57,626 nucleotides of DNA from a virus. The notes under the pieces are model-generated. The model did not search any database. It saw only the letters and a list, made by a program, of their open reading frames with translations, and was not told the DNA's origin. A program made the position numbers and the translations under genes. Below, one piece after another: positions 11,401 to 20,769 of the stretch (position 1 is the stretch's first letter; each line of letters opens with the position of its first letter). The stretch lies in the IMG/VR virus record IMGVR_UViG_3300027301_000004, positions 1 through 57,626 of that record. One strand, written 5' to 3'.

Positions 11401-13873
11401 ACCGAGTCATAGAAAGAGCTCGTCCAGCAAAGTCAGCATCAATCTCTCCCTTGGCAACTCCAAGAGCGATCTTTCGATAGAGATGTACTCCTACGTCTCC
11501 TTTATTTTTAGCGACTTTCTGTACTTCGCTCAGGAGGTCTCCATGGCCGATTTTAAGTGCTGCCGCCGCACTAGTGATAGCGGCTTGTCTTCTAGCAAGT
11601 CTCGACTTTTTCAACATGTCTCCTGAACCAAAGATAAAGTTCTGAAGCACGTGCTGGCTTTCTTTTAATTTCGTAGGGTTAGCACTGTCTTCCACAGCTT
11701 GGCTAAGAAGATCACGCATGACGTTTCTATTTTCACCAGCCACGTTATACGTGGCTAGATCCCTAGCAGCGACTGCCACTGGCTGAGCTACCGTAGTACC
11801 TTTAACACTAAAGCCGAAGACCTTCATTTTATCTGTTTCTCTTTGAGCCAATACCTCTACATGTAGTTGAGTTTTGTTGCCAGCTTCAGTGATTTCCTTA
11901 AGCTGCAAGAAAGCTCCTGTTTCACGAGCCATCAACTTTACACGACGGGGCCCTTGGGAAGAGGTGCCGAGGTACCCGTTCTTGCCAGCTAGCTGTTCTC
12001 TACTGTACCAGACAGGACCATCTTGCTGCTTAAGCTTTTCTAGTAATTCACTAGACTGGAAGCCATTCGTGTCTGGATCAAACAAAGGAATCGTTCTTTC
12101 TACTTCGAACTTTCCTAGTCCTTTATCTCCAGCTGTGCCATATTGGCCGCGACCTTCATGTCTAGCGAAAACACCTTGGCCTTCTCCCATCGTCATATCA
12201 AGGGCAACAAGCACCCTCTTGTCTCCAGTAAATCCTTTGATGAATGGATTGCTATCATAATCAGCACCAAGACCAATTCCAGCAACTTTGGCAGTTTGAT
12301 TCTTTTTACCGACAGTAGCAACAAACCTAGAAGTACGACCTTCAATCTGCTCAAGGCGTGAGAGAAGCGGAGCCTCTTGTCTGCTGACAGATCGTTTGCT
12401 ATCTACTCTATACTTCAATCTGCCAAGCAGCGAGCCTTTAGAGAATTGAAGCAAACCAAACTTTCTTCCTTCGATCATTCCGCTTTCAAGACGAGAGTTG
12501 CCAACTCCAGGATCGAGCACAGAGTTCGGACCAAGCAAGTTCTTAAGCATGTCGTCACGCTGGGCTTGGGTTAAGTTTTCCAGATTCGTAAAAAGCACAG
12601 TGTTATGCTTTGCACCAGCTCGAGCAATTGTGTTCCTTGCGCGATTCGCATGGTATTCTGTTGCGCCGCGTGAATTTACTGATCTGGAAACAACTTCCAT
12701 GTTTGCTCGAAGAATGTTCATCACTCTTCCACTGGCGCTTTTCCATCTTCCTTTATTGGCAGAGAAAGTGCCGTTAGCATTAAAGCTTACTTCTTCTTGC
12801 ACAAGATCAAGAGCGAAGTCTCCCATGTCTCTAAGGAAACCTTTGCCAGCTAAGTCTGGAGCGTGTGGCGTTAGCTTGCTATCAGTGAATGCTCTAGAGA
12901 CGGCTCGAGCGTCCGCGACACTCCGTGGTCCCATATATGGAGTATTGTAACCAGGACCCAACCTCGTTAAGACAGGACGACTATCTCCTCTAGCAATTCG
13001 CTCAAGGTCAAATCCAAGCGGAATAGCAAGTCTAGCTCTTCTGCTACCGGCCTGTCCTGACATAAACCTCATGCTTAGACCTTTCTGCCCTGCACCGACA
13101 TCGACTACGTCAAGCTGGAGGTTTGAAGTCACTCCGCTAGACATACCTTTGATTCGAGTAATCTTATTTCTGTAAAGTAGCTGTGCGTAGTCCCTAGCAC
13201 CTTCATTGTTTAAATTAACTCCAGCTTTTGTTAGCGAGTCTAAGAAGCTTCTTTCATCAAGGAACGCTGCATCATCAAGGGCAATTGAGTTTACTTTTAG
13301 TTTACTGCCAAACCCAGTTCCTCTTGTTTTGGAACTTACGATCTTGCTTTTGTATGTTCGCAACTCAGAATACGCGTCAGCCACTTTGGCCCTTAGGCGA
13401 GGATTGCCAGAATTGATGGTGTCAATCGTGTCTTTCAAAGGCTTTAGCAGTTCATCATTGACATCCTTGTCATCAAGTTCAGCCACTGACAATAGTCTTT
13501 CTTTCAAGTCTGCTACCTGACCACGATCGATCCCCAGATCATCTGCGTCAAGAGATGTTAGGATGGCTTGGATAGCGGCTCTTCTTTCTTGGCCGTTGGA
13601 TACGATACGTTTATAGGCCTCGCCTTCCATAACAGACTTAACCATCTTCTCTTTGAGGTCTCCAGGAACAAGCTCTTTTCCAATGTTGGTACCGAATGGT
13701 TTTAGTTCATTAACCATACCAAGATTGATTTTAGGATTTAGGTTTCCTAGCTTCCGCTTGTCATAGGCATAACCTACCGCGCCAACGATAGGCAGCACAG
13801 ACCAAGCAGCTCCTAGTACTTCTTCGGCATCGTCCTTTCTCTTATTGATACGGCTGAACGGATCGAATCCCAT
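8492..13873 (-). CDS. Candidate virion-packaged single-chain RNA polymerase (two-barrel, DxDGD type)
   Basis: About 1793 residues from ATG 13873, which overlaps the upstream TGA as TGATG. A GTG at 13885 would add four residues but has no ribosome-binding site. Two separate signatures of cellular-type RNA polymerase occur in the expected order. LHVEVLAQRETDKMKVFGFS followed by VKG (K682, K691) parallels the beta-subunit barrel motif VGDKMAGRHGNKG. About 680 residues later come SRAP (R1214), as in the beta-prime NRAP/NRQP motif, and IADADGDWG (D1373, D1375, D1377), as in NADFDGD. The spacing resembles a beta/beta-prime fusion. Hydrophobic stretches lie near both ends. The location inside the tail module, beside other giant virion proteins, matches crAss-like phage gp66, which is packaged. 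The DxDGD motif alone could be an EF-hand-like chance match; the lysine barrel motif makes that less likely. Function is inference. Confidence 0.65.
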   Translation of the reverse strand: MGFDPFSRINKRKDDAEEVLGAAWSVLPIVGAVGYAYDKRKLGNLNPKINLGMVNELKPFGTNIGKELVPGDLKEKMVKSVMEGEAYKRIVSNGQERRAAIQAILTSLDADDLGIDRGQVADLKERLLSVAELDDKDVNDELLKPLKDTIDTINSGNPRLRAKVADAYSELRTYKSKIVSSKTRGTGFGSKLKVNSIALDDAAFLDERSFLDSLTKAGVNLNNEGARDYAQLLYRNKITRIKGMSSGVTSNLQLDVVDVGAGQKGLSMRFMSGQAGSRRARLAIPLGFDLERIARGDSRPVLTRLGPGYNTPYMGPRSVADARAVSRAFTDSKLTPHAPDLAGKGFLRDMGDFALDLVQEEVSFNANGTFSANKGRWKSASGRVMNILRANMEVVSRSVNSRGATEYHANRARNTIARAGAKHNTVLFTNLENLTQAQRDDMLKNLLGPNSVLDPGVGNSRLESGMIEGRKFGLLQFSKGSLLGRLKYRVDSKRSVSRQEAPLLSRLEQIEGRTSRFVATVGKKNQTAKVAGIGLGADYDSNPFIKGFTGDKRVLVALDMTMGEGQGVFARHEGRGQYGTAGDKGLGKFEVERTIPLFDPDTNGFQSSELLEKLKQQDGPVWYSREQLAGKNGYLGTSSQGPRRVKLMARETGAFLQLKEITEAGNKTQLHVEVLAQRETDKMKVFGFSVKGTTVAQPVAVAARDLATYNVAGENRNVMRDLLSQAVEDSANPTKLKESQHVLQNFIFGSGDMLKKSRLARRQAAITSAAAALKIGHGDLLSEVQKVAKNKGDVGVHLYRKIALGVAKGEIDADFAGRALSMTRWGGGFKNSSGKQVGGWAKEFGAASELMSNAENDLEILNQIDAVKKGRAADALVRMRAVAETGLGFTVDTVVPGTGHGDYGIGVGSVEPRTVQYLKSMLGDSGLSNDEQVKFMRDILSRKVGGAAGRRAILPLQQAAFSTISLPMGDMEGVKRYTLDQIFEEVGTADELRAFMRNHDKGFFIDFKGNENMREAVLNQAGEETFGNDRQIYILGKDALENMKGTEIKQTNNTIKVGSYYEEKTGDFLADMQKLSSKEGSSKDQYAEAMKTYKKNITGLFTNSLHQLTRGKIKGNTMNVLQFIGAEYNGNVAGLTSRQGDYFKATQVVSGRNSLYLDHFAFLNNLKEFMGTASGKSEGGQALRDFFLNAEQIARDVAAGKTPTVKGALMLVSRAPMLGKGNLRFAEMHRDPSEMFKGKHDVVFQELLDKNNKSSRAALLDLGLKVGMASKVTKKMKDGSEKEVVQWNEVVDSQGKKTKTTINSFGDILDLETTHRDQVREFFEQLAQNVQKWHTSEGGGSMYMVEDKVKIKSTTGSFQSKADVGMAASAIADADGDWGSSMRFSGSIQASISKLLDDPNYRKAVLAEALHTEVYSKFAKEGLNAGSSTLIDTEEEAIGKDAMKEKTTSAGTGPVDVALNKLRNATIAMEGSDKQLAGEVLTLLKGLEEHTTIKGKKLKDFKPWAERMATSVDEAFKRGNIESVANFFRTEIFPESSEALKELYEGFELEVDDPRYSSQKVKVYGLNAALEFLEKAVINAKANKIDLMATPNIAAHNLMRDEHGVARELAYAIQNGTPTVQSAMAQEMGPQDRTVRNLAAANDGRARLQGMFDTVNTRTAGMVVGGLALGAMVMSGMRPNASSAPLMVDGEMPSAALQNAPGDALTASEARAAAVNGPSPYDLLNRPHGPGVTQMVEESGLSIRGAVEGLAGMTQAGSYINMMTRGNARGSVLINDTRRPITPNYLDRINGEY

Positions 13874-16800
13874 CAGAAACCCCACTGTTTAAGTTTGTCT
13901 TGGATAGCGCTTTCTCTATTGTCATTATAACTCAAGGAAACTTTACTTGTTCCGATGATGTTAGCCACGTGGAACCTACTTTCTCTACCTGCAAACCTGC
14001 CTAGTTGGTTTCTTAACTCGTTAACCATGACTGCGTTAGGACTATCTACAACATAATCCGCTCCATCTAGGAACTCTTGGTTCATAGATTTCTTCAACTG
14101 CTTTTCCCACATCCCGTAGTCTTGCAAGTCGGTAGCGTGGTTTTTAGCATATCTTACTTTGATGTCTTCCATGTCGACTTCTGCATTCCAACCAATCCAG
14201 TCGCTGGGTGGAAGCTCACCCATTTGATTCACAACAGCATGATACTGTTGCTGCAAACGTTCATCTGAAATCTTGTTATCAGATGGGTAGTTCACTGATT
14301 GGTCGCCGCTGTCCATACGAGACCACATGGCTTTGTAGAGATGAACTTGATCTTTAGGCACCATTTCCAAGATGCGCTGACGTTCCATGCCCTTAGCGTT
14401 AGAGAAGGCATTAAAGAATGCCCTGTCTTGCTCTGGAAGCGCCCAGTAAATACCTAATGGTGAGCCCTGTGGGTTTACACCTGTGCGTGTTTGTGAAGCC
14501 GCCCAGCTATACTGATCCGCTGCTCTTGTGTCTCCAAGGGCCTTTGCTTCTTCAGAGAGCTTCATCCATTTGATAAATTCTAGCTTGTCCCACTCTTGCA
14601 AAGCGGCATCTGCTTCTTTACGCCACTGAGGCTTACCATCATATCCCATCAAGTTGAGAGCAGAATAAGTTGCTGGCCTGAACCAGTCTCTAAGTGGCTT
14701 ATCCCAGAACGCCATGTTGGTACCGTACATTCTTTGATGTTCGTATTCTTCAATTGGTGTTCTTAGATGACCAGTGAGCTTCTGCATAGGACGAAAGCCC
14801 ATAGGGAAAAGATATTCTGCCGGCGCGGCCACTTCTCTAGCTGCTCCCAACAATCCTAAATATGCTTGGGATGTCACATCAGAGACAAAGCTATTGTAAG
14901 CGTGCTTGTCTCTTCTGTTGAAATCAATTCTATTAATTACTGCAGCCGCTTGCACAGAGACGTCATCAATTAGCTTTTGCTGCTCTTCGCTGTATTCTCC
15001 TTGATATCTCTTCTCGAAGATTTGTCTTTGTAGTTTATTGAACTCATAGGAAGTTGGCGCCACATCTCCCAAGATTGCATAACGAGCAATCAAGGGGTAA
15101 GCACTAGGATCTACTCCTTCAAGTTCTGGATGCAGAGCAGAGTAACCAGCTCCAGGCAAACGAGCCTCGCCCCATTGGATCTTAGTATATGGGTCACCAA
15201 AGTGGAATTTGTCCGGTAGCCAGTAGGGCATGTCGTTACGGATAGCGTTCTGTTTAGTTAGTCCACTCCTTGCCGGTGGAAGCAAACGACGAAACAACTC
15301 GTTAGTGAAGCCCAAGCCACCCATGCTAGCATCCCAGAAAGCACGAGTACTCGAATCGATTTCGTTCGCGGTAGCAATGACTTGGTGCGGGTTCTCAAAC
15401 TGGGCACTCCCAGTAATGAGTTGCTGTACGATGTTCTTGCCCCAACCAGTCATACCCTCTAGTTCTCTAAACTGGTAAATGCTTTGTTTAATCAGCTCAG
15501 TGGCCTGTAAGGGAGAAACAGGTACTCCCGGTTTCGGTGCTCCCAGGGCGTACGCTGGCTCGATCTTACTTCCCTTGAAAAGACTCGCGTACGTTAGTTC
15601 CCCGTTTTCATCTTGCTGGATCCATTCTCCAGCATGCATGATCTTTGCTGGCTTAATCAAAGAGCCAACAGTAGCGGCTAACAAGTGACCGATGATTGGG
15701 ACATCTTGGAAAGCCGCTCCAGACATCTGGTAAGGACGTCTGTAGTAGTTCATAGTTTCTAGTTCATATGTAAAGTTCTTTTTGATGAACTTCTGAATAG
15801 GAGAGATGTCGTCTTCGTTTTCTCCCCAGACTGCCCTCTCTCTTGTCCTTGCCTTCATTAAGGCTACTTGGTGTGGCCTGAAGTATGAAATGTTGCCGCC
15901 CTCGTATGGGGTGCCTCCAGCCTCCCAGAATCGTCCCTCTTTGACTTCGACCATCTGCTCGCCCGAGTAGATAGCTTGTAATTCGTCTGAGCTCTCAAGC
16001 GATCCTAGAAGGTTTCCTGACACTAGAGAGTGCACTGCCATACCAGCAGTAGCCAATGTTAAGAGCCGTCCAGTACTTCCTACCGGCCCTCTAAAACCAA
16101 GGGCCTTAACCGCTTTACGCATATCAATATCATAAGCAGCATCTGCTCCAAACACACTATAGAAAGTTTGCGCTGCAAACCCTTCGATGTTCATTAGAAC
16201 AGATCTCGAGAAACCACCTTTGTTGTATTTAGCCGAAATACCTTCCAGCTTTTTCAAGAGTTGGAAGTTAACTCCGTCTGGGCTCTTCATCGAGGACTGC
16301 ATCATTTCTTTGTGCTGACGCTCGGCCCGTAGGAACAATTGGTTCGCTACTTCGTCGGCTTGTCCTGCTTCTGCATCCTGGAATGCTTTGAATAGAGAGT
16401 GTCTTTCTTTTCCAGTCATGAACGGATGCGTCGTTTGATGCTTTACCGTCATGTGCTCAGAGATCTTTTCCCAATAAAGATCTGTGGCTGACAGAGCTTC
16501 TCTAGCTACTCCATATGCTGGATGGATCCCTTTGGAGCCCACTCCCGTTACGTTTCCATATCTGTGCTGAATTACTTCAGCTAAGGTTTTACCATTGATT
16601 GGGTTTCTAATAGTCCCCGCCATCAATGCAAGGACACCAAATCCAGCGGTAGCTTCAATGCCCGTAAAGCCAGGGAGAAGGCCTTCTACTGTTCTTCTAT
16701 AGTGGTTAAAAGGATTGATTGGCGCCGCTCTCATTACATCTAGAGAAGCGTACGTGCTTGCAATTCCTGGCATGATACCTTGATCAAATCCAGGAAGAAT

Positions 16801-17949
16801 CATTTGTCCAAAGAACGAAGCTACACCGCCGGCCATTGCTAGTCGGTTGTGTCCCATCCTATGAAGAGCATAGGCAGCTCCACCTGAGAAGGCGGCCGAC
16901 GCAAATACTTCTCCAGGGGCGCTACCTCTACGAATCCAATCTAATTGCTCAGCCCCAAGAAGCAAAGCTCCAGCAGCAGCAGCTCTACCTGAATACCTAG
17001 CGATAAGAGCACTGGCAGTACCACCTTGTACTTTCGGATTAACTCCAAGTACGTTACGTAAGAAATCTTTACCGGTATCACCAGCCACAGTATCAATGAA
17101 GGTCTCTGTCAGCTCATTAAATCGGTTGGCACCAAAAGCATAAAACCCTCTAAAGAAGCTTGTTCTTCTTTTAAGGTCTGCTAAAGAGTCTAATGGGCCA
17201 ATAGGAGCAGGGATAGGCATGAGCCGCGCGGCATCGCCACCTTCTGTACGTAGAATCGTATTGAGAGAATCGCCTGTCTTCTCTCCGACTCCAACGGCAC
17301 GCATAATCCCTTCGGTAGCCTTATTGATCTCTCCTGAACGATAGCTACTAGAATTTACATCGATTTCTTGGGAATACGCTCCAACCATGATGCTGTCAGA
17401 AAGAAGCGCTCTTGTCCCCTTTTCGTCTTGGAAGAAGAGCTTTCCAACTCCTAGCTTTCCATCTTCGAAGATAAGACTCGTTCTGTCTTTCTCAGACATA
17501 GCAGACAATCTAGAAGGGTCATATCCAAGAGCCGAGAGCTCTTTACGAGTTTTGCCCGTAATAGATGAAATGTACTCTGCTGTGTCATCTGATTTGATGG
17601 CGTCGTGCTTCCACTCATAGGAAGATTGGCCCGGAATCAAATCTCCAGTCGTAGGATCGTACCCTCTTGTCTTGTACTCCAACGAAGAGGTGAACGACAT
17701 AAATTCCGGTACACGGAATGTGTTCAGAAGCTGGAAAGGAGTAAACGAACCTACCCTTCTAGCCTTCTTAGAGAGATAGTCCATAGAAGGACGCATATCG
17801 TTATTGTTGTATTTGTAAGCAGCAGCACCAAGCCCACCTACCATTCCAACGGCCAAAGCAAATCTACCCATCGCCCAATAATTAGCATCATGGTTTGCAG
17901 GTAGGTTATTGCTCCAGATATCCGCGCCTCTATGGGACTCAAACGCCAT
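13873..17949 (-). CDS. Giant virion protein, tape-measure position
   Basis: 1358 residues from ATG 17949, which overlaps the TAA of the chaperone-like gene as TAATG. I recognise no enzymatic motif. There is an N-terminal hydrophobic segment (about residues 28-45) and a long alanine/glycine-rich hydrophobic region (about 310-440), then soluble sequence rich in aromatic and charged residues. Its place directly behind two chaperone-like genes is where contractile-tailed phages keep the tape-measure gene, so it may set tail length or be ejected with the downstream polymerase. Either role is inference from position and membrane-compatible segments. It is translationally coupled at both ends. Confidence 0.85.
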   Translation of the reverse strand: MAFESHRGADIWSNNLPANHDANYWAMGRFALAVGMVGGLGAAAYKYNNNDMRPSMDYLSKKARRVGSFTPFQLLNTFRVPEFMSFTSSLEYKTRGYDPTTGDLIPGQSSYEWKHDAIKSDDTAEYISSITGKTRKELSALGYDPSRLSAMSEKDRTSLIFEDGKLGVGKLFFQDEKGTRALLSDSIMVGAYSQEIDVNSSSYRSGEINKATEGIMRAVGVGEKTGDSLNTILRTEGGDAARLMPIPAPIGPLDSLADLKRRTSFFRGFYAFGANRFNELTETFIDTVAGDTGKDFLRNVLGVNPKVQGGTASALIARYSGRAAAAGALLLGAEQLDWIRRGSAPGEVFASAAFSGGAAYALHRMGHNRLAMAGGVASFFGQMILPGFDQGIMPGIASTYASLDVMRAAPINPFNHYRRTVEGLLPGFTGIEATAGFGVLALMAGTIRNPINGKTLAEVIQHRYGNVTGVGSKGIHPAYGVAREALSATDLYWEKISEHMTVKHQTTHPFMTGKERHSLFKAFQDAEAGQADEVANQLFLRAERQHKEMMQSSMKSPDGVNFQLLKKLEGISAKYNKGGFSRSVLMNIEGFAAQTFYSVFGADAAYDIDMRKAVKALGFRGPVGSTGRLLTLATAGMAVHSLVSGNLLGSLESSDELQAIYSGEQMVEVKEGRFWEAGGTPYEGGNISYFRPHQVALMKARTRERAVWGENEDDISPIQKFIKKNFTYELETMNYYRRPYQMSGAAFQDVPIIGHLLAATVGSLIKPAKIMHAGEWIQQDENGELTYASLFKGSKIEPAYALGAPKPGVPVSPLQATELIKQSIYQFRELEGMTGWGKNIVQQLITGSAQFENPHQVIATANEIDSSTRAFWDASMGGLGFTNELFRRLLPPARSGLTKQNAIRNDMPYWLPDKFHFGDPYTKIQWGEARLPGAGYSALHPELEGVDPSAYPLIARYAILGDVAPTSYEFNKLQRQIFEKRYQGEYSEEQQKLIDDVSVQAAAVINRIDFNRRDKHAYNSFVSDVTSQAYLGLLGAAREVAAPAEYLFPMGFRPMQKLTGHLRTPIEEYEHQRMYGTNMAFWDKPLRDWFRPATYSALNLMGYDGKPQWRKEADAALQEWDKLEFIKWMKLSEEAKALGDTRAADQYSWAASQTRTGVNPQGSPLGIYWALPEQDRAFFNAFSNAKGMERQRILEMVPKDQVHLYKAMWSRMDSGDQSVNYPSDNKISDERLQQQYHAVVNQMGELPPSDWIGWNAEVDMEDIKVRYAKNHATDLQDYGMWEKQLKKSMNQEFLDGADYVVDSPNAVMVNELRNQLGRFAGRESRFHVANIIGTSKVSLSYNDNRESAIQDKLKQWGF

Positions 17950-18620
17950 TACCTACCTCCGAATTGCTTTGCTAACCTCACTCGCTTAGCCAAGTCTGCT
18001 GGTGTCTGCTCAGTAAAGTGTTTACCATCTGCGCTGCCCATTGCTTGGTTTAGCTGGCTGTTCTCTTTCTCGAAGTTAACAGCGCCTTTCTTCTTAGTAG
18101 ACTTCTTTGCCATCTCTTCTGGAGACATCACGTTATCTAGACTCAATGGAGTGTAGCCAACACCTTCTTGCAAGACAGCTTCTGCTACTACGAACTCTTT
18201 GAATACTCTTACTTTTGTCCAAGTTTCAATTACTTGTGGAGTATAGCTTGGAAAGGCTCTTAAAATCACTCGTTTCATAAATTCAACTAGAGTGTTTCTT
18301 GGATAGACGTTTCTGTAGTCTTCCAAGTCCTGCTTCTCTTGTGCGGCTCCAGAATCTCCTGAGAGCTCTAGGATCAGTCTACCAATGGAAAAGAACAGGC
18401 CCATAGGAAGAGAACCGTCTAAGAGGATTGGATTTCCTACAAAGCAACGGTCAAACACCATCGAGTACAATTGGTATTCGTTTACTTGTCCGTTTTGCCT
18501 GATGGCGCTAAAGACCTTGTATTCTTTGAGAGACAATAGCCTCCAACAAAACGAGCCTCCTTGGGGGAGGCTCGTTACGTAGAGACCATCACTCTCGACA
18601 AACTTCTCGATGTCGAGCAT
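17949..18620 (-). CDS. Probable tail assembly chaperone (second copy)
   Basis: 223 residues with ribosome-binding site CGGAGG. Recognition rests on position between tube and tape-measure genes and on resemblance to the upstream 260-residue protein: both have a YxT... segment followed by a helical FLxR/LLSLKEY region. The C-terminal third is charged and low in complexity (KKSTKKKG). Codons about 15-24 contain a perfect 11-bp hairpin followed by a T-run (18550-18576), which looks like an intrinsic terminator inside the gene. Chaperone function is inference; the gene itself is secure. Confidence 0.8.
   Translation of the reverse strand: MLDIEKFVESDGLYVTSLPQGGSFCWRLLSLKEYKVFSAIRQNGQVNEYQLYSMVFDRCFVGNPILLDGSLPMGLFFSIGRLILELSGDSGAAQEKQDLEDYRNVYPRNTLVEFMKRVILRAFPSYTPQVIETWTKVRVFKEFVVAEAVLQEGVGYTPLSLDNVMSPEEMAKKSTKKKGAVNFEKENSQLNQAMGSADGKHFTEQTPADLAKRVRLAKQFGGR
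18550..18576 (-). terminator. Terminator-like hairpin inside a coding region
   Basis: In mRNA sense the stem AACGAGCCTCC / GGAGGCTCGTT with loop CCCAA is followed by TTTTGTT. It lies in codons about 15-24 of the 223-residue gene. It could reduce transcription of the giant downstream genes relative to sheath and tube. Confidence 0.55.
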
Positions 18621-18633
18621 GAGGTGCCTCCGA

Positions 18634-19416
18634 TTACAGCGATACAGTCAACTGCATAGCTTGCTGAGTACTCAGGAAGTACGAGTGTAGCATGATCAAC
18701 TCAAACAATGTGTCAATCAAACCAGCAGGTGCAGAGTACACGAATTCGTCCTTACGAATGTCCGGCCACAGCACGCAAGCCTTCACAACCTTCTCCTTTA
18801 GCTCACGCTGAGGATCGGTACCCTGGATAGTCTCCACTTTTGTATCGATAATCTCGCGGATCTTATTCCACTGGGAACGCTTCAGGAAGGTATACAGGAA
18901 GATGTCCTTTTCAGAGAAGGCGGTAGCGTAAACACCACCACTCGACTTCTTATAGGACTCAATCTGAGCCATCGTAGGGGCCCCTGGGATACGAGAAAGA
19001 AGCTCTTCGATCTGGCTCTTGAAACTTGTCTCTTCTGCGACTGGCTCTGGCGCGGCAGTAGTGGGCGGCGCAGCGTTCTTACGAACACTGGCAAGAGTTG
19101 CGTCTAGTTCATCATCAAGGTTAGGGAGCTGCATAGGGGCCTCACTTGCGGAGTTAGTCTTTACAGGACGAGCATTCGTTTTAATCTGACGGGGAACAGG
19201 CTTATTGGCGACTGGCGTCTCAGGCGCCTTAGGACTGTTCACAGTAACATTCTTGAGTGTGGGGTCTTTCTTAGCCAATTGAGTGGCTTCATTTTGATTG
19301 TAGGTTTCCTCGATCTCTTCATTCAGACCACGGAACCCATTTTCATCAGCAACGATATGATTTACATCTACGGAGACACTCTTTAGTGCCTCGATCTGAC
19401 GCTTAGTTAGTGCCAT
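18634..19416 (-). CDS. Probable tail assembly chaperone (first copy)
   Basis: 260 residues preceded by AAGGTG. The N-terminal half is a proline/alanine-rich linker (about residues 60-125), and the C-terminal half is folded and helical, with YATAFSEKDIFLYTFLKRSQ resembling the start of the next gene product. Its place just after the tube genes and before the tape-measure position suggests a tail-assembly chaperone, as in other long-tailed phages. No slippery frameshift signal is obvious at its 3' end; instead the next gene has its own start and ribosome-binding site. Function is inferred from position only. Confidence 0.75.
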   Translation of the reverse strand: MALTKRQIEALKSVSVDVNHIVADENGFRGLNEEIEETYNQNEATQLAKKDPTLKNVTVNSPKAPETPVANKPVPRQIKTNARPVKTNSASEAPMQLPNLDDELDATLASVRKNAAPPTTAAPEPVAEETSFKSQIEELLSRIPGAPTMAQIESYKKSSGGVYATAFSEKDIFLYTFLKRSQWNKIREIIDTKVETIQGTDPQRELKEKVVKACVLWPDIRKDEFVYSAPAGLIDTLFELIMLHSYFLSTQQAMQLTVSL

Positions 19417-19419
19417 ATT

Positions 19420-19968
19420 TCACCTTAAGGGGACGATGTTGCGCCCAATGAAGTTGTGAGCCTTAACTATTACTTCTGCATCATAGTTAATGCTAGTACC
19501 TTCACCAGTAAAAGTAACTCCAGTAATTAGGAAGCCAGCGCCTGTGCGGCCCGTAAGAAGGCCATTAGACTGCTCTCCCATCAGAACTTTGATTTCAAAC
19601 CCTACGCCTCTATCATGAGGCAATTCTACCGTACGCTCAGCGGCGCCAATAGCTCCTAAGCTTTCTGCTTGTGCAGCCATAGTGGTAGCTGTCGTTCCAT
19701 TGATTGTGTTCATCAGATATGAGAACTCAACCATATTGGTTAGGATCGTTCCTTCGACAAGTACGTTGCCTCGCGCAACACCATCAAAATGTCTAGAAGA
19801 GTAACCATAGATAGGCCGCTTTCCTTCTCTAACGGCCATTGTCATACCAGCAATCTCTAAAGCAGGTCGCCCTTGGAAATAGAGAACTGTGTTGGCAGCA
19901 CAAAAGTATTCCCACGGGTATACGCTGTTTCCTTCTGCAAACCTACCAAATAAAGGAGTGTTACTCAT
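19420..19968 (-). CDS. Tube-like tail protein (third paralogue)
   Basis: 182 residues from ATG 19968 (GGAG about nine bases upstream). A longer reading to 20022 would overlap the upstream gene much more and lacks a better site. It shows the same layout as the two upstream tube-like proteins: an N-terminal PWEYFCAANTVLYFQGRPAL segment, then GxxxPIYGYSSRHFDGVARG, matching the P-x-Y-x-x-G...F-x-x-G-x-R-G pattern of the tube protein. Three consecutive tube-like genes suggest a tube plus specialised terminal rings. The next gene starts only four bases after its stop. Confidence 0.75.
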   Translation of the reverse strand: MSNTPLFGRFAEGNSVYPWEYFCAANTVLYFQGRPALEIAGMTMAVREGKRPIYGYSSRHFDGVARGNVLVEGTILTNMVEFSYLMNTINGTTATTMAAQAESLGAIGAAERTVELPHDRGVGFEIKVLMGEQSNGLLTGRTGAGFLITGVTFTGEGTSINYDAEVIVKAHNFIGRNIVPLR

Positions 19969-20701
19969 CTTGGGGTTCTCCAGCAAAGACATCTGGCATT
20001 GATGTATCTTTTTGAGTGCCAACCTCAGTGTAAGTGCTAGTTCTGGGTGCCTCTCTTGTGAGAGGCATTACGTTCCTAGCCAGCCAAGACATGTTAATTT
20101 CAGTAACGATGTCATGAATAGAAGTGACTTGTCCATAATCTACAAATTCCACACCTTCGATAAGGGCATCTGTTACAATTGCTCTTCTTTCTCCAACTTC
20201 TGTTTTCGAAAAAGACTCTTCATCTCTATTGTAAGTAACAGACAAGTCCCTAGTGGTATCTGCTTCGTTAGCGAACAAGAGAAGAATATCCAAAGGGGGG
20301 ATTAATGTTGGTAGCATGTTTTTGTACTTATAGTACATTGCGTCATCGCCCATATAACTCCCAGTGCCAGTGTGTTCCATGTCAGCAGACCAGCCCTTAG
20401 GAGTGAGATACTTTTCTACTGTCTCCATTGCCCTGAAGAAAGGTGCGAACGGGTTGTCTTCGATGACGGTTAGGATTAAAGAGCCCGCGACTGTACGTAC
20501 ACCCCGCGCGAACCCCTTTACTCCTCTATACCCAAGGGCCCTTGCTTGACCCTTTTGTTCATGCACAGAAAAAGAAATAGTGTTCATACTCTCTAGTGGA
20601 GTGAAGTATTGGTATTGCCCATGAGGACAAATGAACACCTTACAATCCGCACCAGAAAATGAGTACCGCGGCTTGATGTATGTAAGTGGAGATTCGGCCA
20701 T
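19961..20701 (-). CDS. Tube-like tail protein (second paralogue)
   Basis: 246 residues, ribosome-binding site AGGAG. The N-terminus (YSFSGADCKVFICPHGQYQY) followed by ISFSVHEQKGQARALGYRGV and KGFARGVRTVAGSLILTVIE parallels the first tube protein (FSGCDIKAVVNG..., ISYAIQREKAPTYVMGRV..., FSRGKRGIAGTIITLMMDE), so the two are paralogues. A strong terminator separates it from the main tube gene, so it is probably made in smaller amounts, as expected for a tube-terminal or baseplate-proximal ring. That role is inference. Confidence 0.8.
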   Translation of the reverse strand: MAESPLTYIKPRYSFSGADCKVFICPHGQYQYFTPLESMNTISFSVHEQKGQARALGYRGVKGFARGVRTVAGSLILTVIEDNPFAPFFRAMETVEKYLTPKGWSADMEHTGTGSYMGDDAMYYKYKNMLPTLIPPLDILLLFANEADTTRDLSVTYNRDEESFSKTEVGERRAIVTDALIEGVEFVDYGQVTSIHDIVTEINMSWLARNVMPLTREAPRTSTYTEVGTQKDTSMPDVFAGEPQDE

Positions 20702-20717
20702 TTGTAACTCCTAAAAG

Positions 20718-20747
20718 TAATGGAGGGCAGTTGCCTGCCCTCCATAT
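20718..20747 (-). terminator. Terminator after main tail tube gene
   Basis: Perfect 11-bp stem ATGGAGGGCAG / CTGCCCTCCAT with a four-base loop. It is followed in the minus direction by TACTTTTAGG just before the next ribosome-binding site. Confidence 0.75.
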
Positions 20748-20769
20748 TAGGTCCTATCTAATTGATTAT